The notes beneath the pieces are model-generated. The model searched no databases, was not told the origin of the DNA, and saw only the letters and a list, made by a program, of their open reading frames with translations. 64,000 nucleotides of DNA, from positions 88,412-152,411 of the forward strand of contig NZ_MJAH01000021.1 in the NCBI RefSeq assembly GCF_001746295.1. The letters run 5' to 3'. This DNA is from Streptomyces sp. LUP47B. GTDB taxonomy: Bacteria > Actinomycetota > Actinomycetes > Streptomycetales > Streptomycetaceae. This document shows positions 25,856 to 33,852 of this stretch, piece by piece (the first letter of the stretch is position 1; each line of letters starts with the position of its first letter). Made by a program: the position numbers and the translations under genes.

Positions 25856-26764
25856 ATGCCCGGCTCCGACAGCCTCTACGAGATCCTGGACGACCGCTTC
25901 CGTCCCTGTACCAACGGCGACAGCAGGCTGGAGGTCCTGTACGACGGCTGCCGCTGGGCCGAGGGACCCCTGTACCTGCCCGCCTGGCGGCAGCTGATCT
26001 GGAGCGACATCCCGAACGACCGCCTCCTGCGCTGGGACGAGGCCACCGGCACGGTCGGGGTCTTCCGCACCCCGGCGGGCAACACCAACGGCAACACCGT
26101 CGACGCCCAGGGCCGCCTCGTCAGCTGCGAACAGGGCAACCGCCGCGTCACCCGAACCGAGCCCGACGGCACGGTGACCGTGCTGGCCGAGCGCTATCAG
26201 GGCAAGCGCCTGAACAGCCCGAACGACTCCGTCGTACGCTCCGACGGCACGATCTGGTTCTCCGACCCGGACTTCGGGATCCTCAGCGACTACGAGGGGC
26301 ACCGTGCCGAGTCCGAGATCGGCGCGTGCCATGTGTACCGGATCGATCCGGCCACGGGCGAGGTATGTCTCGCCGCCGACGGGCTGGACGGGCCCAACGG
26401 CGTGATCCTCTCCGCCGACGAGCAGCGGTTGTACGTCTCCGACTCGCGGGCGGCCCGGATCCACGAGTACGACATCCACGCCGACGGCACACTCTCGGAC
26501 GGCAAGGTCTTCGCCGAGGCCCGCGGGGGCGTCCACTTCGACAACATCCGCTTCGACGACGAGGGCCGACTGTGGGCCGCCGCCCTGGACGACGGCATCC
26601 ACTGCTACGACCCCGACGGCACGCTGATCGGCCGCATCCGCGTCCCGGACCGGGTGGCCAACGTGACGTTCGGCGGACCGAAGGGGAACCGCATGTTCGT
26701 CGCGGCCACGACATCCCTGTACTCCCTGGTGATGTCGGTGACGGGTTGCGTGCGCGGGGCTTAG
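25856..26764 (+). CDS. SMP-30/gluconolactonase/LRE family lactonase
   Basis: 302 residues, a six-bladed beta-propeller hydrolase. Family signatures are CRWAEGPLYLP (metal-binding Glu), GNTNGNTVDAQGRLVSCEQGNRR, LNSPNDSVVRSDGTIWFSDPDFG (metal-binding Asn) and LDGPNGVILSADEQRLYVSDS (Asp). It probably opens a sugar or other lactone in a metal-dependent way. It starts 31 bp after the TetR gene with a strong GAGGAGG and is likely the last gene of the operon. Confidence 0.9.
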   Translation: MPGSDSLYEILDDRFRPCTNGDSRLEVLYDGCRWAEGPLYLPAWRQLIWSDIPNDRLLRWDEATGTVGVFRTPAGNTNGNTVDAQGRLVSCEQGNRRVTRTEPDGTVTVLAERYQGKRLNSPNDSVVRSDGTIWFSDPDFGILSDYEGHRAESEIGACHVYRIDPATGEVCLAADGLDGPNGVILSADEQRLYVSDSRAARIHEYDIHADGTLSDGKVFAEARGGVHFDNIRFDDEGRLWAAALDDGIHCYDPDGTLIGRIRVPDRVANVTFGGPKGNRMFVAATTSLYSLVMSVTGCVRGA

Positions 26765-26765
26765 G

Positions 26766-27243
26766 CCGGGCGCCTACGGGGGTGCCGGGTGAGGTTGTCG
26801 GGCGGCTGCGGGCCGGTGGGGGCTGGTCGCGCAGTTCCCCGCGCCCCTGGGAAGTTGCAGTCGCCCGGCCGCAACGGACCGATCTCCACCTCACGCACCA
26901 CGATGGGCTGTTGGCCGCACCGCGCACCACGATGGGCTGTTGGCCGCACCGCGCACCACGATGGGCTGTTGGCCGCACCGCGCACCACGATGGGCCGTTG
27001 GCCGCGTACGGCGCGCAGGGGGCGGGGTGGGGGGTGTCCGCCCGCAGCGGCCGGCGTCCGTTACCGAGCACTACTCAAGACGCAGCAACCGCCGGACCGA
27101 GGACGGACACCCCCCACCCCGGCCCCGACCCACCACACACCCGCACGCGCTACACCCGCCCCCACTGGACAGCAGCGGGCCGCCGCAGGCATTCAGGGGC
27201 GCGGGGAACTGCGCAAAAACGCCCGCCCCCACCGACCCGCACC
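26766..27243. repeat. Repeat-rich intergenic region with foldback copy B
   Basis: 26766-26855 resembles the 99-bp repeat unit at 53863 and carries GCGCAGTTCCCCGCGCCCCT at 26829-26848. 27001-27243 is the inverted copy of 22580-22821, with a near-perfect 23-bp inverted repeat (27018-27040 and 27104-27126). A reversed core copy lies at 27195-27214. Open frames across this region are low-complexity shadows. No gene is seen in 26765-27322. Confidence 0.8.
26893..27010 (+). repeat. 29-bp tandem repeat, four copies
   Basis: GCACCACGATGGGCTGTTGG recurs at 26895, 26924, 26953 and 26982, exactly 29 bp apart; the fourth copy changes CTG to CCG. Units abut with no spacers, so this is a simple tandem repeat and not a CRISPR array. 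Confidence 0.9.
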
Positions 27244-27322
27244 CCGCCCCACCGCCGGAGGCAACCGTCTGAAAGGCGAGACGGTGCTGACCACGATGTG
27301 ACCGGCCGGTAAGGTCGTTGCC

Positions 27323-27832
27323 GTGCCGAAGCCGCTCAGTCTTCCCTTCGACCCCATCGCCCGCGCCGACGAACTCTGGAAGCAGCGCTGGGGAAACGTG
27401 CCGTCCATGGCCGCGATCACCTCGATCATGCGCGCGCACCAGATCCTGCTCGCCGAGGTCGACGCGGTGGTCAAGCCGTACGGGCTGACGTTCGCGCGGT
27501 ACGAGGCACTGGTGCTGCTCAACTTCTCCAAGGCCGGCGAGCTGCCGATGTCCAAGATCGGCGAGCGGCTCATGGTGCACCCCACCTCGGTCACCAACAC
27601 CGTGGACCGCCTGGTCAGGTCCGGTCTGGTCGACAAGCGCCCGAACCCCAACGACGGCCGCGGCACCCTCGCCTCCATCACCGACAAGGGCCGCGAGGCC
27701 GTCGAGGCCGCCACGCGGGACCTCATGGCGATGGACTTCGGGCTAGGCGTGTACGACGCCGAGGAGTGCGCGGAGATCTTCGCGATGCTGCGGCCGCTGA
27801 GGGTCGCCGCGCACGACTTCGACGAGGACTGA
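27323..27832 (+). CDS. MarR-family transcriptional regulator
   Basis: 169 residues. The MarR core is YGLTFARYEALVLLNFSKAGELPMSKIGERLMVHP, then TSVTNTVDRLVRSGLVDKRP and the wing NPNDGRGTLASITDKGRE. GTG at 27323 has little upstream Shine-Dalgarno sequence and may be leaderless. It is followed by a DUF3817 gene 43 bp downstream and then icmA, an order I recall for SCO5413-5415. The ligand is unknown. Confidence 0.88.
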   Translation: MPKPLSLPFDPIARADELWKQRWGNVPSMAAITSIMRAHQILLAEVDAVVKPYGLTFARYEALVLLNFSKAGELPMSKIGERLMVHPTSVTNTVDRLVRSGLVDKRPNPNDGRGTLASITDKGREAVEAATRDLMAMDFGLGVYDAEECAEIFAMLRPLRVAAHDFDED

Positions 27833-27875
27833 CCCGCGGGAAGATCGCCCGGAACGCGTGGTTACGCTCGTAGGC

Positions 27876-28214
27876 ATGAAAAAGAGCGTGCTGACCCGCT
27901 ACCGCGTCCTGGCCTACGTCACCGGTGTGCTGCTGGTCCTGCTGTGCCTGAGCATGATCGCCAAGTACGGCCTGGACATCGACGGCGCCGCGGACGTCAC
28001 CCGTGTCGTCGCCATCGCGCACGGCTGGCTGTACGTGGTCTACCTCGTCTTCGCCTTCGACCTGGGTTCCAAGGCGAGGTGGCCCATCCTCAAGCAGGTG
28101 TGGGTGCTGCTCGCCGGGACCATTCCGACGGCCGCGTTCTTCGTGGAGCGGAAGATCAGCCGCGAGCTGGAGGGCAAGTTCACCGAAGCGGCTCCGGCGC
28201 CCGTCAAGGCGTAA
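27876..28214 (+). CDS. DUF3817 membrane protein (copy 2)
   Basis: 112 residues with three hydrophobic segments. Family features are YRVLAYVTGVLLVLLCLSMI, VVAIAHGWLYVVYLVFAF and VWVLLAGTIPTAAFFVERKI. It is paralogous to 22966. ATG at 27876 begins MKKSVLTRYR; the ribosome binding site is weak. A perfect hairpin at 28220-28246 ends the unit. Confidence 0.88.
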   Translation: MKKSVLTRYRVLAYVTGVLLVLLCLSMIAKYGLDIDGAADVTRVVAIAHGWLYVVYLVFAFDLGSKARWPILKQVWVLLAGTIPTAAFFVERKISRELEGKFTEAAPAPVKA

Positions 28215-28219
28215 CCCGC

Positions 28220-28246
28220 ACCGCCGTACGGCACGCGTACGGCGGT
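28220..28246 (+). terminator. Terminator after DUF3817 copy 2
   Basis: Perfect 11-bp arms (28220-28230 and 28236-28246) with a 5-nt loop, directly past the stop at 28214 and before icmA. Confidence 0.75.
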
Positions 28247-28260
28247 CGTTCTTCGACGTT

Positions 28261-28278
28261 TACTTGGACGTCCTAGTA
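28261..28278. promoter_or_regulatory. Palindromic operator at the icmA start
   Basis: TACTTGGACGTCCTAGTA is an 18-bp palindrome with one mismatched pair, centred on GGACGTCC and ending 11 bp before the icmA ATG. Its position over the expected -10/+1 region suggests repressor control of icmA. Confidence 0.55.
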
Positions 28279-28289
28279 CCTTCGATGGT

Positions 28290-29990
28290 ATGGACGCTGA
28301 CGCCATCGAAGAGGGCCGCCGACGCTGGCAGGCCCGGTACGACGCCTCGCGCAAGCGGGAGGCGGACTTCAGCACGCTCTCCGGAGACCCCGTCGAGCCG
28401 GTGTACGGGCCACGGCCGGGGGACGCGTACGAGGGCTTCGAGCGGATCGGGTGGCCGGGGGAGTACCCCTTCACGCGCGGGCTGTATCCGACGGGCTACC
28501 GGGGGCGGACCTGGACCATCCGCCAGTTCGCCGGGTTCGGCAACGCCGAGCAGACCAACGAGCGGTACAAGAAGATCCTCGCCAACGGAGGCGGCGGCCT
28601 GTCGGTCGCCTTCGACATGCCGACGCTGATGGGGCGGGACTCCGACGACCCCCGGTCCCTCGGCGAGGTCGGGCACTGCGGGGTCGCCGTCGACTCGGCG
28701 CCGGACATGGAGGTCCTGTTCCAGGACATCCCGCTGGGTGACGTCACGACGTCGATGACGATCAGCGGCCCGGCCGTCCCCGTCTTCTGCATGTACCTGG
28801 TCGCGGCCGAGCGGCAGGGCGTGGATCCCGCCGTCCTCAACGGCACGCTCCAGACGGACATCTTCAAGGAGTACATCGCTCAGAAGGAGTGGCTCTTCCA
28901 GCCCGAGCCGCATCTGCGCCTGATCGGCGACCTGATGGAGTACTGCGCGGCCGGCATCCCCGCCTACAAGCCGCTGTCCGTCTCCGGCTACCACATCCGT
29001 GAGGCCGGTTCGACGGCCGCGCAGGAGCTGGCGTACACGCTCGCGGACGGGTTCGGGTACGTGGAGCTGGGGCTGTCGCGCGGCCTCGACGTCGACGTGT
29101 TCGCGCCCGGACTCTCCTTCTTCTTCGACGCGCACGTCGACTTCTTCGAGGAGATCGCCAAGTTCCGGGCGGCGCGGCGCATCTGGGCGCGGTGGATGCG
29201 GGACGTGTACGGGGCGCGCTCCGAGAAGGCGCAGTGGCTGCGGTTCCACACCCAGACCGCGGGTGTCTCGCTGACCGCGCAGCAGCCGTACAACAACGTG
29301 GTGCGTACGGCGGTCGAGGCGCTGGCCGCGGTCCTGGGCGGCACCAACTCCCTGCACACCAACGCACTGGACGAGACGCTCGCGCTCCCCTCCGAGCAGG
29401 CCGCGGAGATCGCACTGCGCACCCAGCAGGTGCTCATGGAGGAGACCGGGGTGGCGAGCGTGGCCGACCCGCTGGGCGGTTCCTGGTTCGTCGAGCAGCT
29501 GACGGACCGGATCGAGGCGGAGGCGGAGAAGATCTTCGAGCAGATCAAGGAGCGCGGGCTCAGGGCGCACCCCGACGGGCAGCACCCCATCGGGCCGGTC
29601 ACCTCCGGCATCCTGCGCGGCATCGAGGACGGCTGGTTCACGGGCGAGATCGCCGAGTCGGCCTTCCGGTACCAACAGGCCCTGGAGAAGGGCGAGAAGA
29701 GGGTCGTGGGGGTGAACGTCCACCATGGCTCGGTCACCGGTGATCTGGAGATCCTGCGGGTGAGTCACGAGGTGGAGCGGGAGCAGGTGCGGGTGCTGGG
29801 CGCTCGTAAGGCTGCCCGTAACGAGGCGGCGGTGCGAACTGCCCTGGACGGCATGCTCGTTGCCGCCCGCGACGGGTCCAACATGATCGAGCCGATGCTG
29901 GACGCGGTGCGGGCCGAGGCGACCCTCGGGGAGATCTGCGGGGTGCTGCGGGACGAGTGGGGGGTGTACACGGAGCCGGCGGGGTTCTGA
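28290..29990 (+). CDS. icmA: Isobutyryl-CoA mutase large subunit
   Basis: 566 residues, the length of known IcmA; it lacks the C-terminal B12-binding domain of methylmalonyl-CoA mutase, so it must pair with a separate small subunit not in this window. Specificity residues F80 (TIRQFAGFGN) and Q198 (EYIAQKEW) are those of IcmA, where methylmalonyl-CoA mutase has Tyr and Arg. It interconverts isobutyryl-CoA and n-butyryl-CoA, linking valine breakdown to butyryl-CoA and polyketide precursors. ATG at 28290. MeaB at 14698 is a plausible chaperone. Convergent with the TetR gene at 30006. Confidence 0.95.
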   Translation: MDADAIEEGRRRWQARYDASRKREADFSTLSGDPVEPVYGPRPGDAYEGFERIGWPGEYPFTRGLYPTGYRGRTWTIRQFAGFGNAEQTNERYKKILANGGGGLSVAFDMPTLMGRDSDDPRSLGEVGHCGVAVDSAPDMEVLFQDIPLGDVTTSMTISGPAVPVFCMYLVAAERQGVDPAVLNGTLQTDIFKEYIAQKEWLFQPEPHLRLIGDLMEYCAAGIPAYKPLSVSGYHIREAGSTAAQELAYTLADGFGYVELGLSRGLDVDVFAPGLSFFFDAHVDFFEEIAKFRAARRIWARWMRDVYGARSEKAQWLRFHTQTAGVSLTAQQPYNNVVRTAVEALAAVLGGTNSLHTNALDETLALPSEQAAEIALRTQQVLMEETGVASVADPLGGSWFVEQLTDRIEAEAEKIFEQIKERGLRAHPDGQHPIGPVTSGILRGIEDGWFTGEIAESAFRYQQALEKGEKRVVGVNVHHGSVTGDLEILRVSHEVEREQVRVLGARKAARNEAAVRTALDGMLVAARDGSNMIEPMLDAVRAEATLGEICGVLRDEWGVYTEPAGF

Positions 29991-30005
29991 CCCCGCCCGC
30001 GCGCC

Positions 30006-30632
30006 TCAGTCCACGGCCGACCCCGCCAAGCCCGTCAGCAGCACCTGGGTGAAGCCGTGGACCCAGGTCTCGTCCGCCGGTTCCGCGCTGACCAGCGTGC
30101 GGTGGACCACCGCTCCCGCCACCATGTCGAAGATCAGGTCGACCGTGCGGGCCGCTTCCGAGGGGTCCGCCTCCGGCGGGAGTTCGCCGCGCGCCTGGGC
30201 GCGTTCCCGGCCCTCGAGGACCAGACGTTTCTGCCGGTCGACGATCGACGACCGGATGCGCTCGCGCAGCGCGTCGTCGCGGCACGACTCCGCCACCACC
30301 GCCATCAGCCCGTTCTGGGCCTCCGGTCGCGCCAGGATCGCCGCGAACTGCAGGACCACGCCCTCGATGTCCGCGGCGAGGGTCCCGCTGTCGGGGAGTT
30401 CGAGTTCGTCGAAGAGTTCGGCCACCGCGTCGACGACGAGCTCGTTCTTGCCGGCCCAACGGCGGTAGAGGGTGGTTTTCGCGACTCCCGCACGGGTAGC
30501 CACATCTCCCAGCGTGAGCTTCGACCAGCCCAGCTCCACCAGCGCCGCCCTCGTCGCCGCGAGGATCGCGGTGTCCGCGGCGGCGCTGCGCGGGCGTCCT
30601 GTGGCGCGGGGGGCGGGGGTGCGGCTCTGCAT
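30006..30632 (-). CDS. TetR-family regulator
   Basis: 208 residues. The HTH is AALVELGWSKLTLGDVATRAGVAKTTLYRRWAGKNELVVDAV; the C-terminal half matches the TetR_C_11-type ligand domain (DALRERIRSSIVDRQKRL, MVAGAVVHRTLV). ATG at 30632. A palindrome at 30715-30731, 83 bp upstream and before the divergent thioredoxin gene, is its probable operator. Ligand and targets unknown. Confidence 0.9.
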   Translation of the reverse strand: MQSRTPAPRATGRPRSAAADTAILAATRAALVELGWSKLTLGDVATRAGVAKTTLYRRWAGKNELVVDAVAELFDELELPDSGTLAADIEGVVLQFAAILARPEAQNGLMAVVAESCRDDALRERIRSSIVDRQKRLVLEGRERAQARGELPPEADPSEAARTVDLIFDMVAGAVVHRTLVSAEPADETWVHGFTQVLLTGLAGSAVD

Positions 30633-30714
30633 CCTCCGACCATAACCGGCGGTTCTCGGTCGCAGTGAGAGAGATCACCGGGGTGGGGTACCGGGCAGGC
30701 ACTCGGTGCCATTA

Positions 30715-30731
30715 CGCTACGACTCGTAGCG
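30715..30731. promoter_or_regulatory. Operator palindrome between tetR and the thioredoxin/TPR gene
   Basis: CGCTACGA-C-TCGTAGCG is a perfect 8-bp inverted repeat with a 1-bp centre, in the divergent region. Size and symmetry fit a TetR dimer site, most simply for the regulator at 30006. Confidence 0.6.
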
Positions 30732-30863
30732 AAAGCTCGCGACGGACGTACGCGAGTGGTGGTACGCACGGCGTGGGGTGGGGACCCGGCGTCAGGGCCG
30801 CGCTGCACGACCGGCTTTCACATCGCTTTTCACAGACGCGTTCCCACGGGGGAGGATAGACGC

Positions 30864-31841
30864 ATGCAGCCACGGAACATGTCCATGAGCGGAGTCGTCG
30901 ACCTCGCCGCGGTGAAGGCGGCCCAGGAGGCCAAGGCGAAGGCGGAGCAGGCGCGCGCCGAAGCCGCACGGCAGGGCGGCGGCCCGGGTGCCGTCTCCCC
31001 GGCCGATCTCGTCATCGACGTAGACGAGGCGGGCTTCGAGCGCGATGTCCTGCAGCGGTCCACCGAGGTCCCGGTCGTCATCGACTTCTGGGCCGAGTGG
31101 TGCGAGCCCTGCAAGCAGCTGAGCCCCCTCCTGGAGCAGCTCGTCGTCGAGTACAACGGGCGCCTGCTCCTCGCCAAGATCGACGTCGACGCCAACCAGA
31201 TGCTGATGCAGCAGTTCGGGGTGCAGGGCATCCCGGCCGTGTTCGCCGTCGTCGCCGGCCAGGCCCTGCCGCTCTTCCAGGGCGCGGCAGGCAGGGAGCA
31301 GATCCAGCAGACCCTGGACCAGCTGGTGCAGGTCGCCGAGGAGCGCTTCGGGCTGACCGGTCTCGCGGTCGACCCGGACGCCGAGCCGGGCGCCGCCCCG
31401 CAGCCCGCGGCCGTTCCCGCGGGACCGTACGACACACTCCTCGAAGCCGCCGTACGCGCCCTGGACGCAGGGGACTTCGGCGGTGCCGTCCAGGCGTACA
31501 AGAACGTACTGAGTGACGACCCCGGCAACAGCGAGGCCAAACTGGGGCTCGCCCAGGCCGAGTTGCTCCAGCGGGTGCAGAGCCTCGATCCGCAGCAGGC
31601 GCGCAAGGAGGCGGCCGAGAAGCCGGGTGACGCACAGGCGCAGATCGCCGCCGCCGACCTGGATCTGGTCGGCGGTCATGTCGAGGACGCGTTCGGGCGG
31701 CTCATCGACACCGTGCAACGCACGGCCGGTGACGAGCGGGACACCGTACGGATTCGGCTACTTGAGCTCTTCGAGGTGGTCGGCGCCGACGACCCGCGGG
31801 TCTCGGCGGCCCGTAGGGCCCTCTCCCGCGCCCTGTTCTGA
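30864..31841 (+). CDS. Thioredoxin-fold co-chaperone with TPR domain (YbbN/CnoX-like)
   Basis: 325 residues. An Ala/Lys/Glu-rich N-terminus is followed by a thioredoxin domain with C80/C83 (FWAEWCEPCKQLSP) and cis-Pro in GVQGIPAVFAV. C-terminal TPR-like helices (LLEAAVRALDAGDFGGAVQAY, SEAKLGLAQAELLQR) follow. YbbN-type proteins protect and transfer oxidised client proteins to chaperones; unlike E. coli YbbN, this one keeps both active-site cysteines. ATG at 30864 has GGGGAGGA upstream. Confidence 0.9.
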   Translation: MQPRNMSMSGVVDLAAVKAAQEAKAKAEQARAEAARQGGGPGAVSPADLVIDVDEAGFERDVLQRSTEVPVVIDFWAEWCEPCKQLSPLLEQLVVEYNGRLLLAKIDVDANQMLMQQFGVQGIPAVFAVVAGQALPLFQGAAGREQIQQTLDQLVQVAEERFGLTGLAVDPDAEPGAAPQPAAVPAGPYDTLLEAAVRALDAGDFGGAVQAYKNVLSDDPGNSEAKLGLAQAELLQRVQSLDPQQARKEAAEKPGDAQAQIAAADLDLVGGHVEDAFGRLIDTVQRTAGDERDTVRIRLLELFEVVGADDPRVSAARRALSRALF

Positions 31842-31938
31842 GCGGGGGTCGGAGCGGGGTGCGAGCCCGGTTCTGACCAGTTGCTAAACACGACAGCATG
31901 TGTTGCCCGAGTGAAAGATTTGCCGGGACAACGTCACT

Positions 31939-31976
31939 GCGGCCGCGCTTTACCAAAACTTGGTAAACGCGGCCGC
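31939..31976. terminator. Long inverted repeat, probable terminator of the thioredoxin/TPR gene
   Basis: Arms 31939-31956 and 31960-31976 pair over 17 bp with one bulged base and a 3-nt loop. The tip is TTTACCAA/TTGGTAAA and the base is GCGGCCGCG/CGCGGCCGC. It lies 98 bp past the stop. The AT-rich tip also fits a protein-binding operator, so the role is not certain. Confidence 0.55.
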
Positions 31977-31978
31977 TG

Positions 31979-32123
31979 TTACTTCCAGTAAGTCAGAGCC
32001 CTTGATCTGTCGGTTTCTGTCCATCCATAAACCGCTTTGTCCTCCCCCCGTTTGCCACCCAGCGTCGTCGACCGAGACCAGCGGGTCGTTGTTCGGTTAT
32101 CCGGCCGTTACTACCGAGTAACG
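31979..32123. promoter_or_regulatory. TTACT/AGTAA inverted repeats upstream of the DUF6230 operon
   Basis: TTACT-TCC-AGTAA at 31979-31991 and CGTTACT-ACCG-AGTAACG at 32106-32123 share the same half-site with different spacing. They lie in a 664-bp gene-free region (31842-32505). No clear promoter was picked and nothing else was recognised there. Confidence 0.35.
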
Positions 32124-32505
32124 AAGCCCCTTGTGCGGGCGGCGAGAATGCACCACGATCGGCGACGCTCGGTCCTTTCCCGTACCCCGGCAGCCGGTTG
32201 GGTGGCGGGATTCCTTGGGTCCCCACCGAGCAGGGCCGGCGGCAGGTGCGCCGGCTCTTGGACAGGGGGGTCTTCGCCCATCCGGCGGAGCCTGTCCAGC
32301 AAGGTTGTGCGTGATGCGTGTCAGGCGCGACCAGTGGTTGTGTCGCTCGGGGGTGATCGCCGGTGATCGGTGCGCGGTTCGCGCCTCCGAGTGCGGGCGC
32401 TCTCCTTCCCGAGGACGTAGCACTTCTCCCATCCCTGCCCGGCTGAGCCGTCCTTTCGACAGGGGCAGTCAGGGCCAGGAGATGTACGTCCGAGAAGGAG
32501 GAAAT

Positions 32506-33153
32506 ATGGAGTCCCAGGTGCGTGGCGGGACAAGATGGAAGCGGTTCGCTGTGGTGATGGTGCCCAGCGTTGCCGCCACGGCAGTGATAGGTGTGGCCCT
32601 CGCGCAGGGCGCGCTTGCCGCGTCGTTCAGTGTGTCGGGGCAGGAGTTCAAGGTCCGGGCGGGCCAGCTCGTCGGCTACGACATGAACCAGTACGGCTCC
32701 ATAGACTCGGGCAAGAGTCTTGAGGGCAAGGACGAGGCGCACCCGGTGTCGGTCTCGGCGTTCAGTCACGCCACCATCACCGACATGTGTCAGTCCGTGG
32801 TCACCCCGGTTCCGTTCCTGAACAAGTCAGTCACCCTGAAGCTGACCGCGGGTGACAAGGGCACGGACGTCGAGGCCGACCAGATCTACATCGATGTCGC
32901 CAACCTCGACGCGGATAATGCCGTGTTCTCGGGCATCAACATCGGCGTCCCGGCTGGGACCACCAGCGGGAACACCCCGAAGCCCAAGAGCGGGGAGAAG
33001 GCCAACCCGTTCGGGTTCGCCCAGCAGGCCGACAAGGCCGTGCTGACCGATGTGAAGCAGACGGCGTGGGCCACCACGGCCGGCACCTTCAAGCTCTCCG
33101 GTCTCCACATGGGGCTGAGCTGGGGCAGCGGCGCCGGGATCGAGTGCTACTAG
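32506..33153 (+). CDS. DUF6230 secreted protein
   Basis: 215 residues. A signal peptide or anchor spans about 12-39 (KRFAVVMVPSVAATAVIGVA), followed by a beta-rich domain (SFSVSGQEFKVRAGQLVGYDMNQYG, LTAGDKGTDVEADQIYIDVANL). Two cysteines (DMCQS and near-terminal IECY) may form a disulfide. ATG at 32506 has a strong AAGGAGGAA. It is followed by DUF6114 and a Ser/Pro-rich secreted protein, a conserved Streptomyces trio (SCO5420-5422 as I recall). Function unknown. Confidence 0.88.
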   Translation: MESQVRGGTRWKRFAVVMVPSVAATAVIGVALAQGALAASFSVSGQEFKVRAGQLVGYDMNQYGSIDSGKSLEGKDEAHPVSVSAFSHATITDMCQSVVTPVPFLNKSVTLKLTAGDKGTDVEADQIYIDVANLDADNAVFSGINIGVPAGTTSGNTPKPKSGEKANPFGFAQQADKAVLTDVKQTAWATTAGTFKLSGLHMGLSWGSGAGIECY

Positions 33154-33288
33154 GCGCTCAGTGACGGGTGGGGGAGCCGTTACGGTCCCCCGCCCGCCAT
33201 CTCCCGCCCGTCGCCTTCACATCCCCCCACTTTCTTCATCGCGAAACACCGTCATCAAGAGCAACGCCGCACCAGGGAGCTGTTTTCC

Positions 33289-33852
33289 ATGAGCGCCGAG
33301 AGTCCTGCCGCGCCCGGCCAGTTCGCCCACCGGAGGCAGCAGTTCCGCGCCTGGCGGGGCACCCGCCCGTTCTGGGCGGGACTGTTGGTCATGATCGGCG
33401 GCCTCCCGATCATGTACTTCCCGTACGCGCACCTCAAGCTCGGTGGCCTGACCATCGCCATGGCCACCACGGCGGGCGCAGGATCCCTGATCATCGGCGT
33501 ACTGCTCGTCGTCCTGGGCATCACCCTCTGGTTCCAGAAGCACGTACGCACCTTCGCGGGTGTCGCGGCGATCATGCTCGGGCTGGTGTCCCTCCCCGTC
33601 TCCAACTTCGGCGGCTTCATCGTCGGCTTCCTGCTCGCGCTGTTCGGCGGGGCGATGGCCGTGGCGTGGGCGCCGGGCGCACCGCCCGCGGAGCAGTCGG
33701 CCGAGCAGGACACGACCGGTGAGGACGGCGCTCCCGAGGCCACGGACTACGACACCACGCTCCTGCGGCCGGTGAACCCGGTGGGCGAGCCGAACGATCT
33801 GTCAGGAACGAGCCCGGTCAACGGGGCGAACGGGAGGCACAGTGCCGGCTGA
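33289..33852 (+). CDS. DUF6114 membrane protein
   Basis: 187 residues with about four membrane segments (FWAGLLVMIGGLPIMYFPYA, MATTAGAGSLIIGVLLVVLG, TFAGVAAIMLGLVSLPVSNF, IVGFLLALFGGAMAVAW) and a polar C-terminal tail. ATG at 33289 has GGGAG upstream. It overlaps the next gene's GTG by 11 bp. It probably works with the flanking DUF6230 and secreted proteins at the membrane. Confidence 0.88.
   Translation: MSAESPAAPGQFAHRRQQFRAWRGTRPFWAGLLVMIGGLPIMYFPYAHLKLGGLTIAMATTAGAGSLIIGVLLVVLGITLWFQKHVRTFAGVAAIMLGLVSLPVSNFGGFIVGFLLALFGGAMAVAWAPGAPPAEQSAEQDTTGEDGAPEATDYDTTLLRPVNPVGEPNDLSGTSPVNGANGRHSAG

Noticed and set aside
26893..27010. Possible CRISPR array (regular 29-bp repeats)
   Set aside because: Units abut directly with no unique spacers, and no cas genes are in the window.
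26326..27312. Long frames running from the SMP-30 gene through the repeat region
   Set aside because: They overlap SMP-30 in another frame and then read through foldback and minisatellite DNA.
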